Shown here piece after piece: positions 9,251 through 16,822 of a stretch of DNA of 64,000 nt. Under the pieces are notes generated by a model. That model saw nothing but the letters and a program-made list of their open reading frames with translations, made no database searches and was not told the origin of the DNA. The stretch's first letter is position 1. Each line of letters opens with the position of its first letter. The position numbers and the translations under genes were made by a program. This DNA comes from Amycolatopsis jejuensis (lineage in GTDB: Bacteria; Actinomycetota; Actinomycetes; Mycobacteriales; Pseudonocardiaceae): the NCBI RefSeq assembly GCF_000717335.1, contig NZ_JNYZ01000041.1:1-64000 (forward strand). Direction: 5' to 3'.

Positions 9251-9883
9251 ATGGCCAACAAGGCCCAGCTGATCGAGGCGCTGTCGGAGCGTCTGGGCGA
9301 CAAAAAAGTTGCTTCGGAGGCCGTCGACGGTCTCGTCGACATCATCATCCGGACGGTCAACAAGGGCGAGAAGGTGAACATCACCGGATTCGGGGTGTTC
9401 GAAAAGCGCGCCAGGGCCGCCCGTACCGCGCGCAACCCGCGTACCGGTGAAGCCGTCCGCGTGAAGAAGACGAACGTGCCGGCCTTCCGCGCGGGCACCA
9501 CCTTCAAGGACGTGATCTCCGGAACGAAGAAGCTGCCGAAGGCGGCGGCGGTCAAGCGGGCCACCGGCACCGCAACGCGGACGACCACCACGCGCGCTGC
9601 GGCATCGCGTCCGGCTGCCACCCGCAGCACGACCACGCGCACCCGCGCCACCGCGGCAAAGGCTCCGGCCAAGGCCACGGCAACCCGGGCGGCCAAGGCG
9701 GCGCCGAAGACCACCACGCGCGCCAAGGCAACCGCGGCAAAGGCGGCCCCGAAGGCCACCACCACCCGCGCGAAGGCAGCCGCGAAGCCGGCCGCGAAGC
9801 GCACCACTGCGGCAGCGAAGAAGACGTCGGCTGCGGCCAAGAAGGCCCCGGCGAAGCGCGCTTCGGCGGCGAAGAAGAAGTAA
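9251..9883 (+). CDS. hupB: HU family DNA-binding protein with Lys/Ala tail (copy 2)
   Basis: A 210-residue HU protein with the same design as copy 1: an HU domain (1-90) and an Ala/Lys/Arg/Thr tail with [20 protein letters not shown] units. The HU domains are nearly identical, but the tails differ in length and repeat order. ATG at 9251 follows TTGGAGGACTGGA. Its position right after leuD is the conserved actinobacterial place for hupB, so this is the likely ancestral copy; the minus-strand gene at 5088 would then be the duplicate. That ranking is inference. Confidence 0.95.
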   Translation: MANKAQLIEALSERLGDKKVASEAVDGLVDIIIRTVNKGEKVNITGFGVFEKRARAARTARNPRTGEAVRVKKTNVPAFRAGTTFKDVISGTKKLPKAAAVKRATGTATRTTTTRAAASRPAATRSTTTRTRATAAKAPAKATATRAAKAAPKTTTRAKATAAKAAPKATTTRAKAAAKPAAKRTTAAAKKTSAAAKKAPAKRASAAKKK

Positions 9884-9902
9884 CGTCGATTCGACTGCTT
9901 CA

Positions 9903-9943
9903 CGGCAGGGCCCCGACCCCGTTACCGGGTCGGGGCCCTGCCG
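9903..9943 (+). terminator. Terminator of HU copy 2
   Basis: A perfect 17-bp stem (9903-9919 with 9927-9943) and a 7-base loop begin 20 bases after the stop codon and are followed by CGTTTCGG. Confidence 0.85.
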
Positions 9944-10448
9944 CGTTTCGGCTCGGGTGGTGGGCTTGATCCGCCGATCGGGCGGGATTTCGGGGTGGTC
10001 AGGGAACGGGGGAGAGGCGTTGGTGGGCAAGCTTGGTGGGGTGGGGGTTTCGGGCTGGCCGGGGAGCCGTGGGGGAAGCGTTGCCGGGCGAGGGTTGGTG
10101 TGCATGAGTGCCGCAAAGCCGCGGGAGAGGCGTTGACAGGCAAGCGTTGGCGGGGCTCAAACGGCACGAGAGCGCCGTTGGCCGGACAAAGGAACAGGGC
10201 AGCAGGGAAGCGCCCCGGAGCCACTGCGGCAGTTTGCGAGCCACCCCAGCACCCCGCGAGGGATACCCGGGCGAAACCGCAAAACAGCTGGCCGGAATGC
10301 TTACCCGGGCATTGCCGAAGCCGGGTAATCCGCGCGTACCAAAGCGGTGTCGGCACCCGAAAGGCGGCACTCTATAGAATCCCGGACCCGGACAATATCC
10401 GCGGCAATACCCATCCGCGCGGGTTGCTTGCGGTAGCTAACCAAAATA
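9944..10448. other. Non-coding spacer with degenerate short repeats
   Basis: About 500 bases lie between two terminators with no supported gene. The first part is G/T-rich and repeats variants of GGGAGAGGCGTTG...GGCAAGC at about 10010, 10075 and 10120. Several frames are open by composition only. This spacer marks the boundary where the murF-ddl block interrupts the conserved hupB-mutT1 order. Confidence 0.5.
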
Positions 10449-10482
10449 GGTGTTCTGCGCCGGAATTCCGGCGCAGAACACC
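10449..10482 (-). terminator. Perfect 34-bp palindrome terminating murF
   Basis: Bases 10449-10465 are exactly complementary to 10466-10482. On the minus strand it begins 5 bases after the murF stop codon and is followed by TATTTTGG, a T-rich tract. It contains a central GGAATTCC. Confidence 0.85.
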
Positions 10483-10486
10483 AGTG

Positions 10487-11860
10487 TCAGGAATTCGCCA
10501 GTTCGCGTGCGCAGCCGAAGAGGCTCGAATCGCTCGACGACTTCACGAACACCACGTCTCCCGATGCGATCAGTTCGTTTGCCACCAGCGCAGCCTCGGC
10601 CGCGTCCTGTACCGGGTGCACCGCGACCGCCGCGCCGGATGCTCCCCGCGCCATTGCTCGCGGGTCGCCTTCGCCTACGGCGATCAGGATGTCGATGCCC
10701 AGTTCGGCCACCAGACGGCCCATTTTCTCGTGCTGCGCCTCCGACGCATCGCCCTGCTGGCCCATTGCACCGAGTACCGCGATGGTGCGGCGGGCTCCGG
10801 CCAGCGCGTGGAAGGCGTGCAGCCCCGCGCGCATGGACTCCGGGTTCGCGTTGTACGCGTCATTGATCACAGTGACGCCGTCAGGCCGCTCGGTGATTTC
10901 GAAACGACCCGACGAGCGGCGCCTTGCCGCATTGAGCCCGGCGGCGATTTCCTCGGTGGACAGCCCCAGCGTGCCTGCCGCGGCCGCGGCGCCAAGGGCA
11001 TTGGCCACCTGGTGTTCGCCGATGAGTTCGAGTTCCACCCTGGCCCGGCCGGTCGGCATGACGAGATCGAACGAGGGCCGGACCCGGTCGTCGAGGCGGA
11101 TGTTCTCGGCTCGTACGCTCGCGTCCGGCGTCCGGCCGTACAGCACGATCTTGCCCTTGGTCCGGTCCGCCATCCCCATGACGTACGGGTCGGCGGCGTT
11201 GAGCAACGCGTACCCGTCCGGCGCGAGCGCCTCCACCAGTTCGCCCTTGGCCTCGGCCACATCCGCCAGCCCGCCGCCCATCCGCGACACGTGCGCGGCG
11301 CCGACGTTGAGCACCAGGCTCACGTGCGGCGGCGCGATATCGGTCAGGTATGTCAGGTCGCCCTTCCGTCCGGCGCCCATTTCCAGCACCAGGTAACGGG
11401 TTCCGGGGCCGGCCTGCAACACCGTGAGCGGCAGCCCGAGCTCGTTGTTGAATGAGCGGTCAGTGGAGATCGTCGGTGCGAACGGTTCGAGGATCTGGGC
11501 GAGCAGGTCCTTGGTTGTGGTCTTGCCGACGGAACCCGTCAGCGCGAGGACCGTGCAGTCGAGGTGGGTGAGCACGTGCCGGGCGAGTACGCCGATTGCC
11601 GCCTGGACGTCGTCCACCAGTATTGCCGGTGCCGCAACAGGGCGGGAGGCCAGCACGGCCACGGCGCCGCCGGCAACGGCCTTGTCCGCATAGTCATGTC
11701 CGTCGACGCGTTCGCCGACCGTTGCGACGAACAGGCCACCGGCCGCCACCTCGCGCGAATCGACGGCCGCCGGTCCGGTCACGACCACCTGCGGGTCCGG
11801 GACGTTGTCCAGCCTCGCGTCCAGGACTTCGGCGATCTCGGCCAGTGTCATCGGGATCAT
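10487..11860 (-). CDS. murF: UDP-MurNAc-tripeptide:D-alanyl-D-alanine ligase (second-locus MurF)
   Basis: A 457-residue Mur ligase that adds the terminal D-Ala-D-Ala dipeptide to the muropeptide precursor in the cytoplasm. Domains: N-terminal UDP-binding region (1-100), ATP loop TGSVGKTTT (108-116), central domain with NNELGLPLT, and C-terminal domain starting near FEITERPDG. The start overlaps the end of the upstream ddl by 4 bases (ATGA), so both are translated together. It is not in a dcw cluster, where actinobacteria keep the housekeeping murF. It is therefore probably an accessory copy, paired with a Ddl paralogue and near an amino-acid racemase. Confidence 0.92.
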   Translation of the reverse strand: MIPMTLAEIAEVLDARLDNVPDPQVVVTGPAAVDSREVAAGGLFVATVGERVDGHDYADKAVAGGAVAVLASRPVAAPAILVDDVQAAIGVLARHVLTHLDCTVLALTGSVGKTTTKDLLAQILEPFAPTISTDRSFNNELGLPLTVLQAGPGTRYLVLEMGAGRKGDLTYLTDIAPPHVSLVLNVGAAHVSRMGGGLADVAEAKGELVEALAPDGYALLNAADPYVMGMADRTKGKIVLYGRTPDASVRAENIRLDDRVRPSFDLVMPTGRARVELELIGEHQVANALGAAAAAGTLGLSTEEIAAGLNAARRRSSGRFEITERPDGVTVINDAYNANPESMRAGLHAFHALAGARRTIAVLGAMGQQGDASEAQHEKMGRLVAELGIDILIAVGEGDPRAMARGASGAAVAVHPVQDAAEAALVANELIASGDVVFVKSSSDSSLFGCARELANS

Positions 11861-12813
11861 GCGGCGCTCCGGGCAAGGGCGAGTTCGATGAGCCGGTCAA
11901 GCAGCTGCGGGTACGGAAGGCCGCTCGCCGCCCAGCCCCTGGCGTAGACGGAATGCGAGGTGAAGCCCGGCATCGTGTTGACCTCCAGCACGTACAGCCG
12001 GCCCGTCTGCTCCTCGTAGAGGAAATCGACCCGGGACAGGCCATAGCCGCCGATCGCCCGGTACGCCTGCAGCGACAGCTCGCGGACCTCTTCGGCGATC
12101 GGATCGGGGATCGGGGCGGGAATCGTGGCGAAGTCGGTGTCGCCGTGGTACTTCGCCTCGTAGTCGAACCACACGCCGTCGACGTTGAGCTCGACGATCG
12201 CCGACGCCTCGGCGGTGTCGTAGTCGCCGAGCACACCGCAGGCCAGCTCGCGGGCGGCAATGCCTTGCTCGACCACGATGACCCGGTCGTACCCGAGGGC
12301 CAGCTCGACGGCCGCGTCCAGTTCCGCCATGGAGGTGACGCGGGAAATGCCGATGGAGGAGCCGAGGTTGGCCGGTTTGACGAACATCGGCCAGGCGAGC
12401 GACTTCACCAGCCCCCAGCGGTCGGTCGTGGTGCGCCAGCCGTGTTCGGTGAACCAGACGTGCGGCGTGACCGGAAGGTCCTCGGCCACGAACGCCCGCC
12501 GCATGGCGGCTTTGTCCATCCCCACGGCCGACGCCAGTACGCCACATCCCACGTACGGCAGGCCCAGCGTCTCCAGATGCCCTTGGACGACGCCGCTTTC
12601 GCCGTACGGACCGTGCAGCGCGGGGAAGACGACGTCCACCGTGTCGCGGTGCAGGTTCTGCGACCAGGTGCCCTGCCGGTCGATGACGACGAGGACCGGG
12701 TCGTACCGGTCCTTGGACAGCTGGTCGAGCACCGCCTGGCCCGATTCGAGCGAAACCTCGTGCTCGGCAGAGGGCCCGCCTGCCAGCACGGCCACGCGCA
12801 GGCGTTCAGTCAT
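11857..12813 (-). CDS. ddl: D-alanine-D-alanine ligase paralogue paired with MurF
   Basis: A 318-residue ATP-grasp ligase that joins two D-amino acids. The N-terminal AGGPSAEHEVSLESG, ATP-grasp KPANLGSSIGISRV (146-159) and C-terminal [12 protein letters not shown] are all present. The omega-loop reads FDYEAKY with Tyr222, the residue equivalent to E. coli Tyr216, and the partner Ser is retained, so it looks like a D-Ala-D-Ala rather than a VanA-type D-Ala-D-Lac enzyme. The position matching E. coli Tyr210 is Phe216. A second ddl lies at 32193. AAAGG precedes the ATG. First gene of a two-gene operon with murF. Confidence 0.93.
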   Translation of the reverse strand: MTERLRVAVLAGGPSAEHEVSLESGQAVLDQLSKDRYDPVLVVIDRQGTWSQNLHRDTVDVVFPALHGPYGESGVVQGHLETLGLPYVGCGVLASAVGMDKAAMRRAFVAEDLPVTPHVWFTEHGWRTTTDRWGLVKSLAWPMFVKPANLGSSIGISRVTSMAELDAAVELALGYDRVIVVEQGIAARELACGVLGDYDTAEASAIVELNVDGVWFDYEAKYHGDTDFATIPAPIPDPIAEEVRELSLQAYRAIGGYGLSRVDFLYEEQTGRLYVLEVNTMPGFTSHSVYARGWAASGLPYPQLLDRLIELALARSAA

Positions 12814-13018
12814 GATCGTTCAGCCTTTCTTGCCTAAGCCAACCCGGAAGTCGGCGCAGTGTCGGGGATCCGCCCGTCCGGTTGCCAGAGCATTCCCTGC
12901 CCACTTTCTGGTCACCTGCCCCACCGGGCGCTCCGCCGCGGCGAATGGACAGTTTTTGGTCTGCGAAATGAGCATGGTCTCGCTCTAGCCTTGCCGGGAC
13001 GGTGACGAACGGAGTGCC

Positions 13019-13717
13019 ATGCGGACGATCGGGCTGATCGGTGGATTGAGCTGGGAATCGACGGTCATCTATTACCAGGCCGTCAACCAGCGGGTACGCG
13101 AGCGGCTCGGCGGCAGCCATTCCGCTGACACGCTGGTGTGGTCCGGGGACTTCCAGCCCGTCGAGGACATGCTCTTCACCGGTAAGTGGGACGAGCTCGG
13201 TGAGCTGCTCGCCGGTGCGGGCCAGAAGCTCGAAGGCATGGGCGCCGAGCTGCTGCTCATCTGCAGCAACAGCTGCAGCCGGGTGAACGACGCGCTGGAG
13301 CGCGTCGCGAACGTGCCGGTGCTGCACATCGCCGACGCCGTGGGTACCGAGATCAGCGCCCGGGGAATGCGCAAGGTCGGCCTGCTCGGCACCTTGTACA
13401 CCATGGACCTCGAGGAGTCCTTCTACCCGGAGATGCTGGCGAAGTACGGCGTCGACGTGATCGTCCCGGAGTTAGAGGACCGCGAAGAGGTCCACCAGGT
13501 GATCTTCGAGGAGCTCGTGCGCGGGGTGCTGAGCCCTTCGTCCCGGGACGCGTTCGTGCGCACGATCGACAAGCTCGCGGCCGCCGGGGCGGAGGCCGTC
13601 ATCCTCGGCTGCACCGAAATCGAGCTGCTGATCACCGACAAGGACACCGCGATCCCGTTGCTACCGAGTGCCCGGCTGCACGCGGAGGCCGCGGCCGCGT
13701 TCGCACTGGCCGACTGA
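13019..13717 (+). CDS. Aspartate/glutamate racemase family protein
   Basis: A 232-residue cofactor-independent racemase. The two catalytic cysteines are present: Cys82 in ICSNSCSRV, equivalent to the CNT motif, and Cys198 in LGCTEIELL. The start MRTIGLIGGLSWEST is typical of the family. The HxH-type end of the first motif is altered (SCS instead of TMH), which may affect specificity. It is divergent from the ddl-murF pair across 205 bases. D-glutamate or D-aspartate supply for the cell wall is an attractive role given the neighbours but is inference. Confidence 0.88.
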   Translation: MRTIGLIGGLSWESTVIYYQAVNQRVRERLGGSHSADTLVWSGDFQPVEDMLFTGKWDELGELLAGAGQKLEGMGAELLLICSNSCSRVNDALERVANVPVLHIADAVGTEISARGMRKVGLLGTLYTMDLEESFYPEMLAKYGVDVIVPELEDREEVHQVIFEELVRGVLSPSSRDAFVRTIDKLAAAGAEAVILGCTEIELLITDKDTAIPLLPSARLHAEAAAAFALAD

Positions 13718-13723
13718 CCGCAG

Positions 13724-15736
13724 TCAGGCCGACCCGGAAAGCTCGCGGCGCCACAGGTCTTCGCAAAGCCGTTCGATCCCGGTGATCAGGTGTCGCCGGT
13801 AGGTGGTGAACGGCAGGCCGAGCCGTTCGGCGGCGGCTTCCTGGGTCGGGGCGCCACGCAGGTAGGTGACGTCGAGCGCGCGATGCAGCTTGCCTGCACG
13901 CGGATCCCCGCCCAGGTCGCGGATGCCTTCTTCGAGCACCTCGCGCAGGGCTCTCGCCGGATCCTCCCGCCCGGCCAGCAATCTGCTGCGGGTCAGGGGA
14001 TTCGCGGCCAATTCCCCGTATCTGGACAGGTGCCGCAACGCTTTCCGGACCGCGTCGGTGAATTCCTCCTGAGACAGCACGGCCAGGGCCGGCTCTTGCG
14101 GTACCGGCGTTTCCGGCGCACCGGCGGTCAGCAATCGGTCGAGCCAGGACTGCGCCGGAACGGCCCGCCAGTCGTGGGCGTACAGGACGTACTCGACGTC
14201 GCCCTCCCGCGCCGGTTCCCCGAGATCGTGCAGGCCGTAGTACGGATAGCGGCCCCGCAAGGGATCGTCACTGCGGATTGCGACGAACGACCAGGCCAGG
14301 CGTTCCGAGCGAAGGAACGAACCCACCGCCCGCCACTGGATCAGGTTCATCACCGGCGACGTGCCGCGATGCCGTTTGCGTACCCAGCTCCGGTAGACCG
14401 CGAGGTGTTCGCCGGGCCGCAACGGCGCGGTGGCGTGCGCGGCGGCCCAAGCAGCAGCAGTGACCGGGTCCGCCTGCGCCGCTGCCGCCGAATCCAGGCG
14501 CAGCCAGGCGGAGGCCCCGGCGAGTTCGCCGTTCGCCGTGCGCCGGTAGAGGCGAAACGACTGTGGCTGCCGGGCCATCCAGTGGGCGAGACCGGTCACC
14601 GAGTCCGCTTCTTCGGTGGCCAGCCGAAGCAGGTCCTCGCTGTCTTCGGGACGGAAGACGTCCTCGTACACCTCGTCCGTACCGCGCCAGACGTGCGGTT
14701 TCGGTACCCGGCCTTGATCGCGGTGCAGGTGCAGCAGCGAACCGACGGCGCCGAGCACGTCCGCGTCGTCGGCGGTGCGGATCTGATGGGTCAGGTGGGC
14801 CTTGACCTGCCGGTGCAGTTCGGCGTACCCCTGCGGATCGCGCCAGCGCAGGTCGGCTTCCAGTGCCGCGCGGACGACGTCGTGCGGATACACGCCGAAC
14901 GGGCTCGACTCGACGAACGGCAGCCGCCGCAGCCAGGCGAACAGCTCCGGCACGTCCGCGCCGGGCAGCACTGCCCGCAGAATGTCCTGTGTGGACATAT
15001 AGGTGTGCGCGCAGACCTCCAGCGCGTGCCGGTGCGCCGGACTGGGCACCTCGCCGACGAGCTGGTCGAGCAGCATGGCGACCATGTCGGGTGGCGGGGC
15101 CCAGCGGGAGTCGGGGGCGCTGTCGCCGATCGTGGCGGCGAGCGAAAGGGCGAGCGGGTGTCCACCGGCGAAGGCGAGCAGCGGATCGTGCAGCTCACCG
15201 GCGACCCCGCGGGAGTACAGCAGCGCGGCGGCTTCCGCCGGCTCCAGGTCGCGCAGCCCGAGTACCTGCACGAGACCGGCCCATCCCGGATCGGCCTGCC
15301 ACATCAGGTCCGGGGGAGTCCGCCCGGCCAGTACGACCAGCGCGCCGACCGGCAGCGCCGGCAGGAACCGCTCGCGCAGCCAGCCCTGCAGGCCGTGGAT
15401 GTGCTCGGCGGCGTCGACGAGCAGCACCGCCCGCTCGTCGGCGACCATCGGACCGGTCTGGACCAGGAAGGCCGCGGGGGACGGGTCGAGCATCCGCCCG
15501 TCGAGCATCGTCACGGTGCGCCCGGCGCCGGTGGCCCGCTGGGCGAACTGCCCGAGGAGCGCCGACTTGCCGATGCCGCCCGGACCGTGCACGAACAGCA
15601 CCCCGCCACTGCCCATCGCCTCGTCGAAAGTGGCGAGCTCCTCCTTCCGCCCGACGAAGGCACGGTGCCTCGCGGCCTGCAGCCGCTCTTCCACTAGCCC
15701 CGGATGTGGTCCCTCGGGGGGTATGCCCATGAGCAC
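13724..15736 (-). CDS. Large ATPase with C-terminal helix-turn-helix (regulator-like)
   Basis: A 670-residue protein. Walker A is GPGGIGKS (51-58) and Walker B VLLVDAAE (104-111); LAGRTPPD near 137 looks like a sensor segment, so residues 25-300 form a STAND/AAA-type ATPase. The middle (about 370-520) contains RLYRRTANGELAGASAWL, a GNAT-like strand pattern, but the acetyl-CoA loop is not clear. The last 45 residues, TQEAAAERLGLPFTTYRRHL, look like a sigma-region-4 or LuxR-type helix-turn-helix. GTG at 15736 or ATG at 15730 could be the start; no ribosome site decides. Probably a single-protein signalling regulator of unknown input. It converges with the racemase gene. Confidence 0.7.
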   Translation of the reverse strand: MLMGIPPEGPHPGLVEERLQAARHRAFVGRKEELATFDEAMGSGGVLFVHGPGGIGKSALLGQFAQRATGAGRTVTMLDGRMLDPSPAAFLVQTGPMVADERAVLLVDAAEHIHGLQGWLRERFLPALPVGALVVLAGRTPPDLMWQADPGWAGLVQVLGLRDLEPAEAAALLYSRGVAGELHDPLLAFAGGHPLALSLAATIGDSAPDSRWAPPPDMVAMLLDQLVGEVPSPAHRHALEVCAHTYMSTQDILRAVLPGADVPELFAWLRRLPFVESSPFGVYPHDVVRAALEADLRWRDPQGYAELHRQVKAHLTHQIRTADDADVLGAVGSLLHLHRDQGRVPKPHVWRGTDEVYEDVFRPEDSEDLLRLATEEADSVTGLAHWMARQPQSFRLYRRTANGELAGASAWLRLDSAAAAQADPVTAAAWAAAHATAPLRPGEHLAVYRSWVRKRHRGTSPVMNLIQWRAVGSFLRSERLAWSFVAIRSDDPLRGRYPYYGLHDLGEPAREGDVEYVLYAHDWRAVPAQSWLDRLLTAGAPETPVPQEPALAVLSQEEFTDAVRKALRHLSRYGELAANPLTRSRLLAGREDPARALREVLEEGIRDLGGDPRAGKLHRALDVTYLRGAPTQEAAAERLGLPFTTYRRHLITGIERLCEDLWRRELSGSA

Positions 15737-15874
15737 TGGCTACCACCGGATGGGTGACCCTCACCAGTTACGAGGGACATGAGGGCACTACCTTCGCCCG
15801 GTTGCAACGGGAGAAAAGGCACAAAGTCACAGCCCGTGTCGCTCCGAGCAGCACCGGGTAACGCCACCGGGAAT

Positions 15875-16822
15875 TCAGGACACCGACGGGACCGGGGCGG
15901 GCAGCGGGCTCGGGTAGTAGTCGGCGCCGACGAGGATCGGGCCGTCCGGGCCGGGGTGGAACGACAGCACCCAGAACGATCCCTTCTTGCTCGGCACCAC
16001 GCCGTCACGCGCGGCGGGCAGTTCCAGGCCGTCGCGGTCGGCGAGCGCGCTCACCAGGTCCGGGATCACGCCGCCCTGGCTGCTGACCAGCGGCGTGCCG
16101 CCCTCGGCCACGATGGCCAGCAACCGGCGGATGCCCAGCAGCGGATCGGGCCAGTACCCCTCTTCCGACAGCAACGGCTCGTGCCGCACCTCGACGCCGA
16201 GCGCGTCCGCGATCCCGCCGACCGTCTGCACGCACCGCAGCCGCGGCGCGGAAAACACCCGGTCCGGGCCGAAAAGCGGCAGCAGTTCCCGCAGGGCCGC
16301 CGCCTGGCGCTGGCCGGCTTCGGAAAGCGGGCGGAGATCGTCGTCGCCGATCCAGTCCTCGCGTTTGCCCGCTTTGGCATGGCGGACCAGCAACACCGTG
16401 GCCGGGGCGGGCGGCAGCGCGCAGAATTCGCGCAGCACCTGCACATCCGCCGGTCGCGTGAGCAGCCGTTCGGCCGCCACCGGGTCGAGCCAGCGAAGTT
16501 CGTCGACCTCGTCGTTGGGGACGAAGGCGCCGGAAACGGCTTCGCCGCTGAAGTAGTCGACGCTCTTGCGCAGCAGCCGCCCGTTGTCCTTGGCCGGGAC
16601 CTGGTACGTCGTCTGCCCGACATAGCGGCCCAGCACCGCGCGGAACCCGGTCTCCTCGGCGATCTCGCGGACCGCGGTGGCCACGATCGTCTCGCCGGGG
16701 TCGACTTTTCCCTTCGGCAGGGACCAATCGTCGTAGCGGGGCCGGTGCACGAGAGCGATCTCGATCCCGGCGCCCGCCCGGCGCCACAGCACCGCCCCCG
16801 CGGCACGGACGTCCACGCTCAT
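15875..16822 (-). CDS. mutT1: MutT1-type Nudix hydrolase fused to a histidine phosphatase domain
   Basis: A 315-residue two-domain protein. Residues about 5-135 are a Nudix domain with the box GKVDPGE...REIAEETGF. Residues 140-300 are a histidine phosphatase domain with the catalytic LLVRHAKAG. In mycobacterial MutT1 the first domain cleans 8-oxo-dGTP and related (di)nucleotides. The ATG at 16822 overlaps the ppk stop by 4 bases (ATGA), so it is translationally coupled to polyphosphate kinase, as in mycobacteria. Confidence 0.93.
   Translation of the reverse strand: MSVDVRAAGAVLWRRAGAGIEIALVHRPRYDDWSLPKGKVDPGETIVATAVREIAEETGFRAVLGRYVGQTTYQVPAKDNGRLLRKSVDYFSGEAVSGAFVPNDEVDELRWLDPVAAERLLTRPADVQVLREFCALPPAPATVLLVRHAKAGKREDWIGDDDLRPLSEAGQRQAAALRELLPLFGPDRVFSAPRLRCVQTVGGIADALGVEVRHEPLLSEEGYWPDPLLGIRRLLAIVAEGGTPLVSSQGGVIPDLVSALADRDGLELPAARDGVVPSKKGSFWVLSFHPGPDGPILVGADYYPSPLPAPVPSVS

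Noticed and set aside
11857..12813. VanA-type D-Ala-D-Lac ligase
   Set aside because: The omega loop keeps the KY motif and its Ser partner, typical of D-Ala-D-Ala enzymes; vanH and vanX partners are absent.
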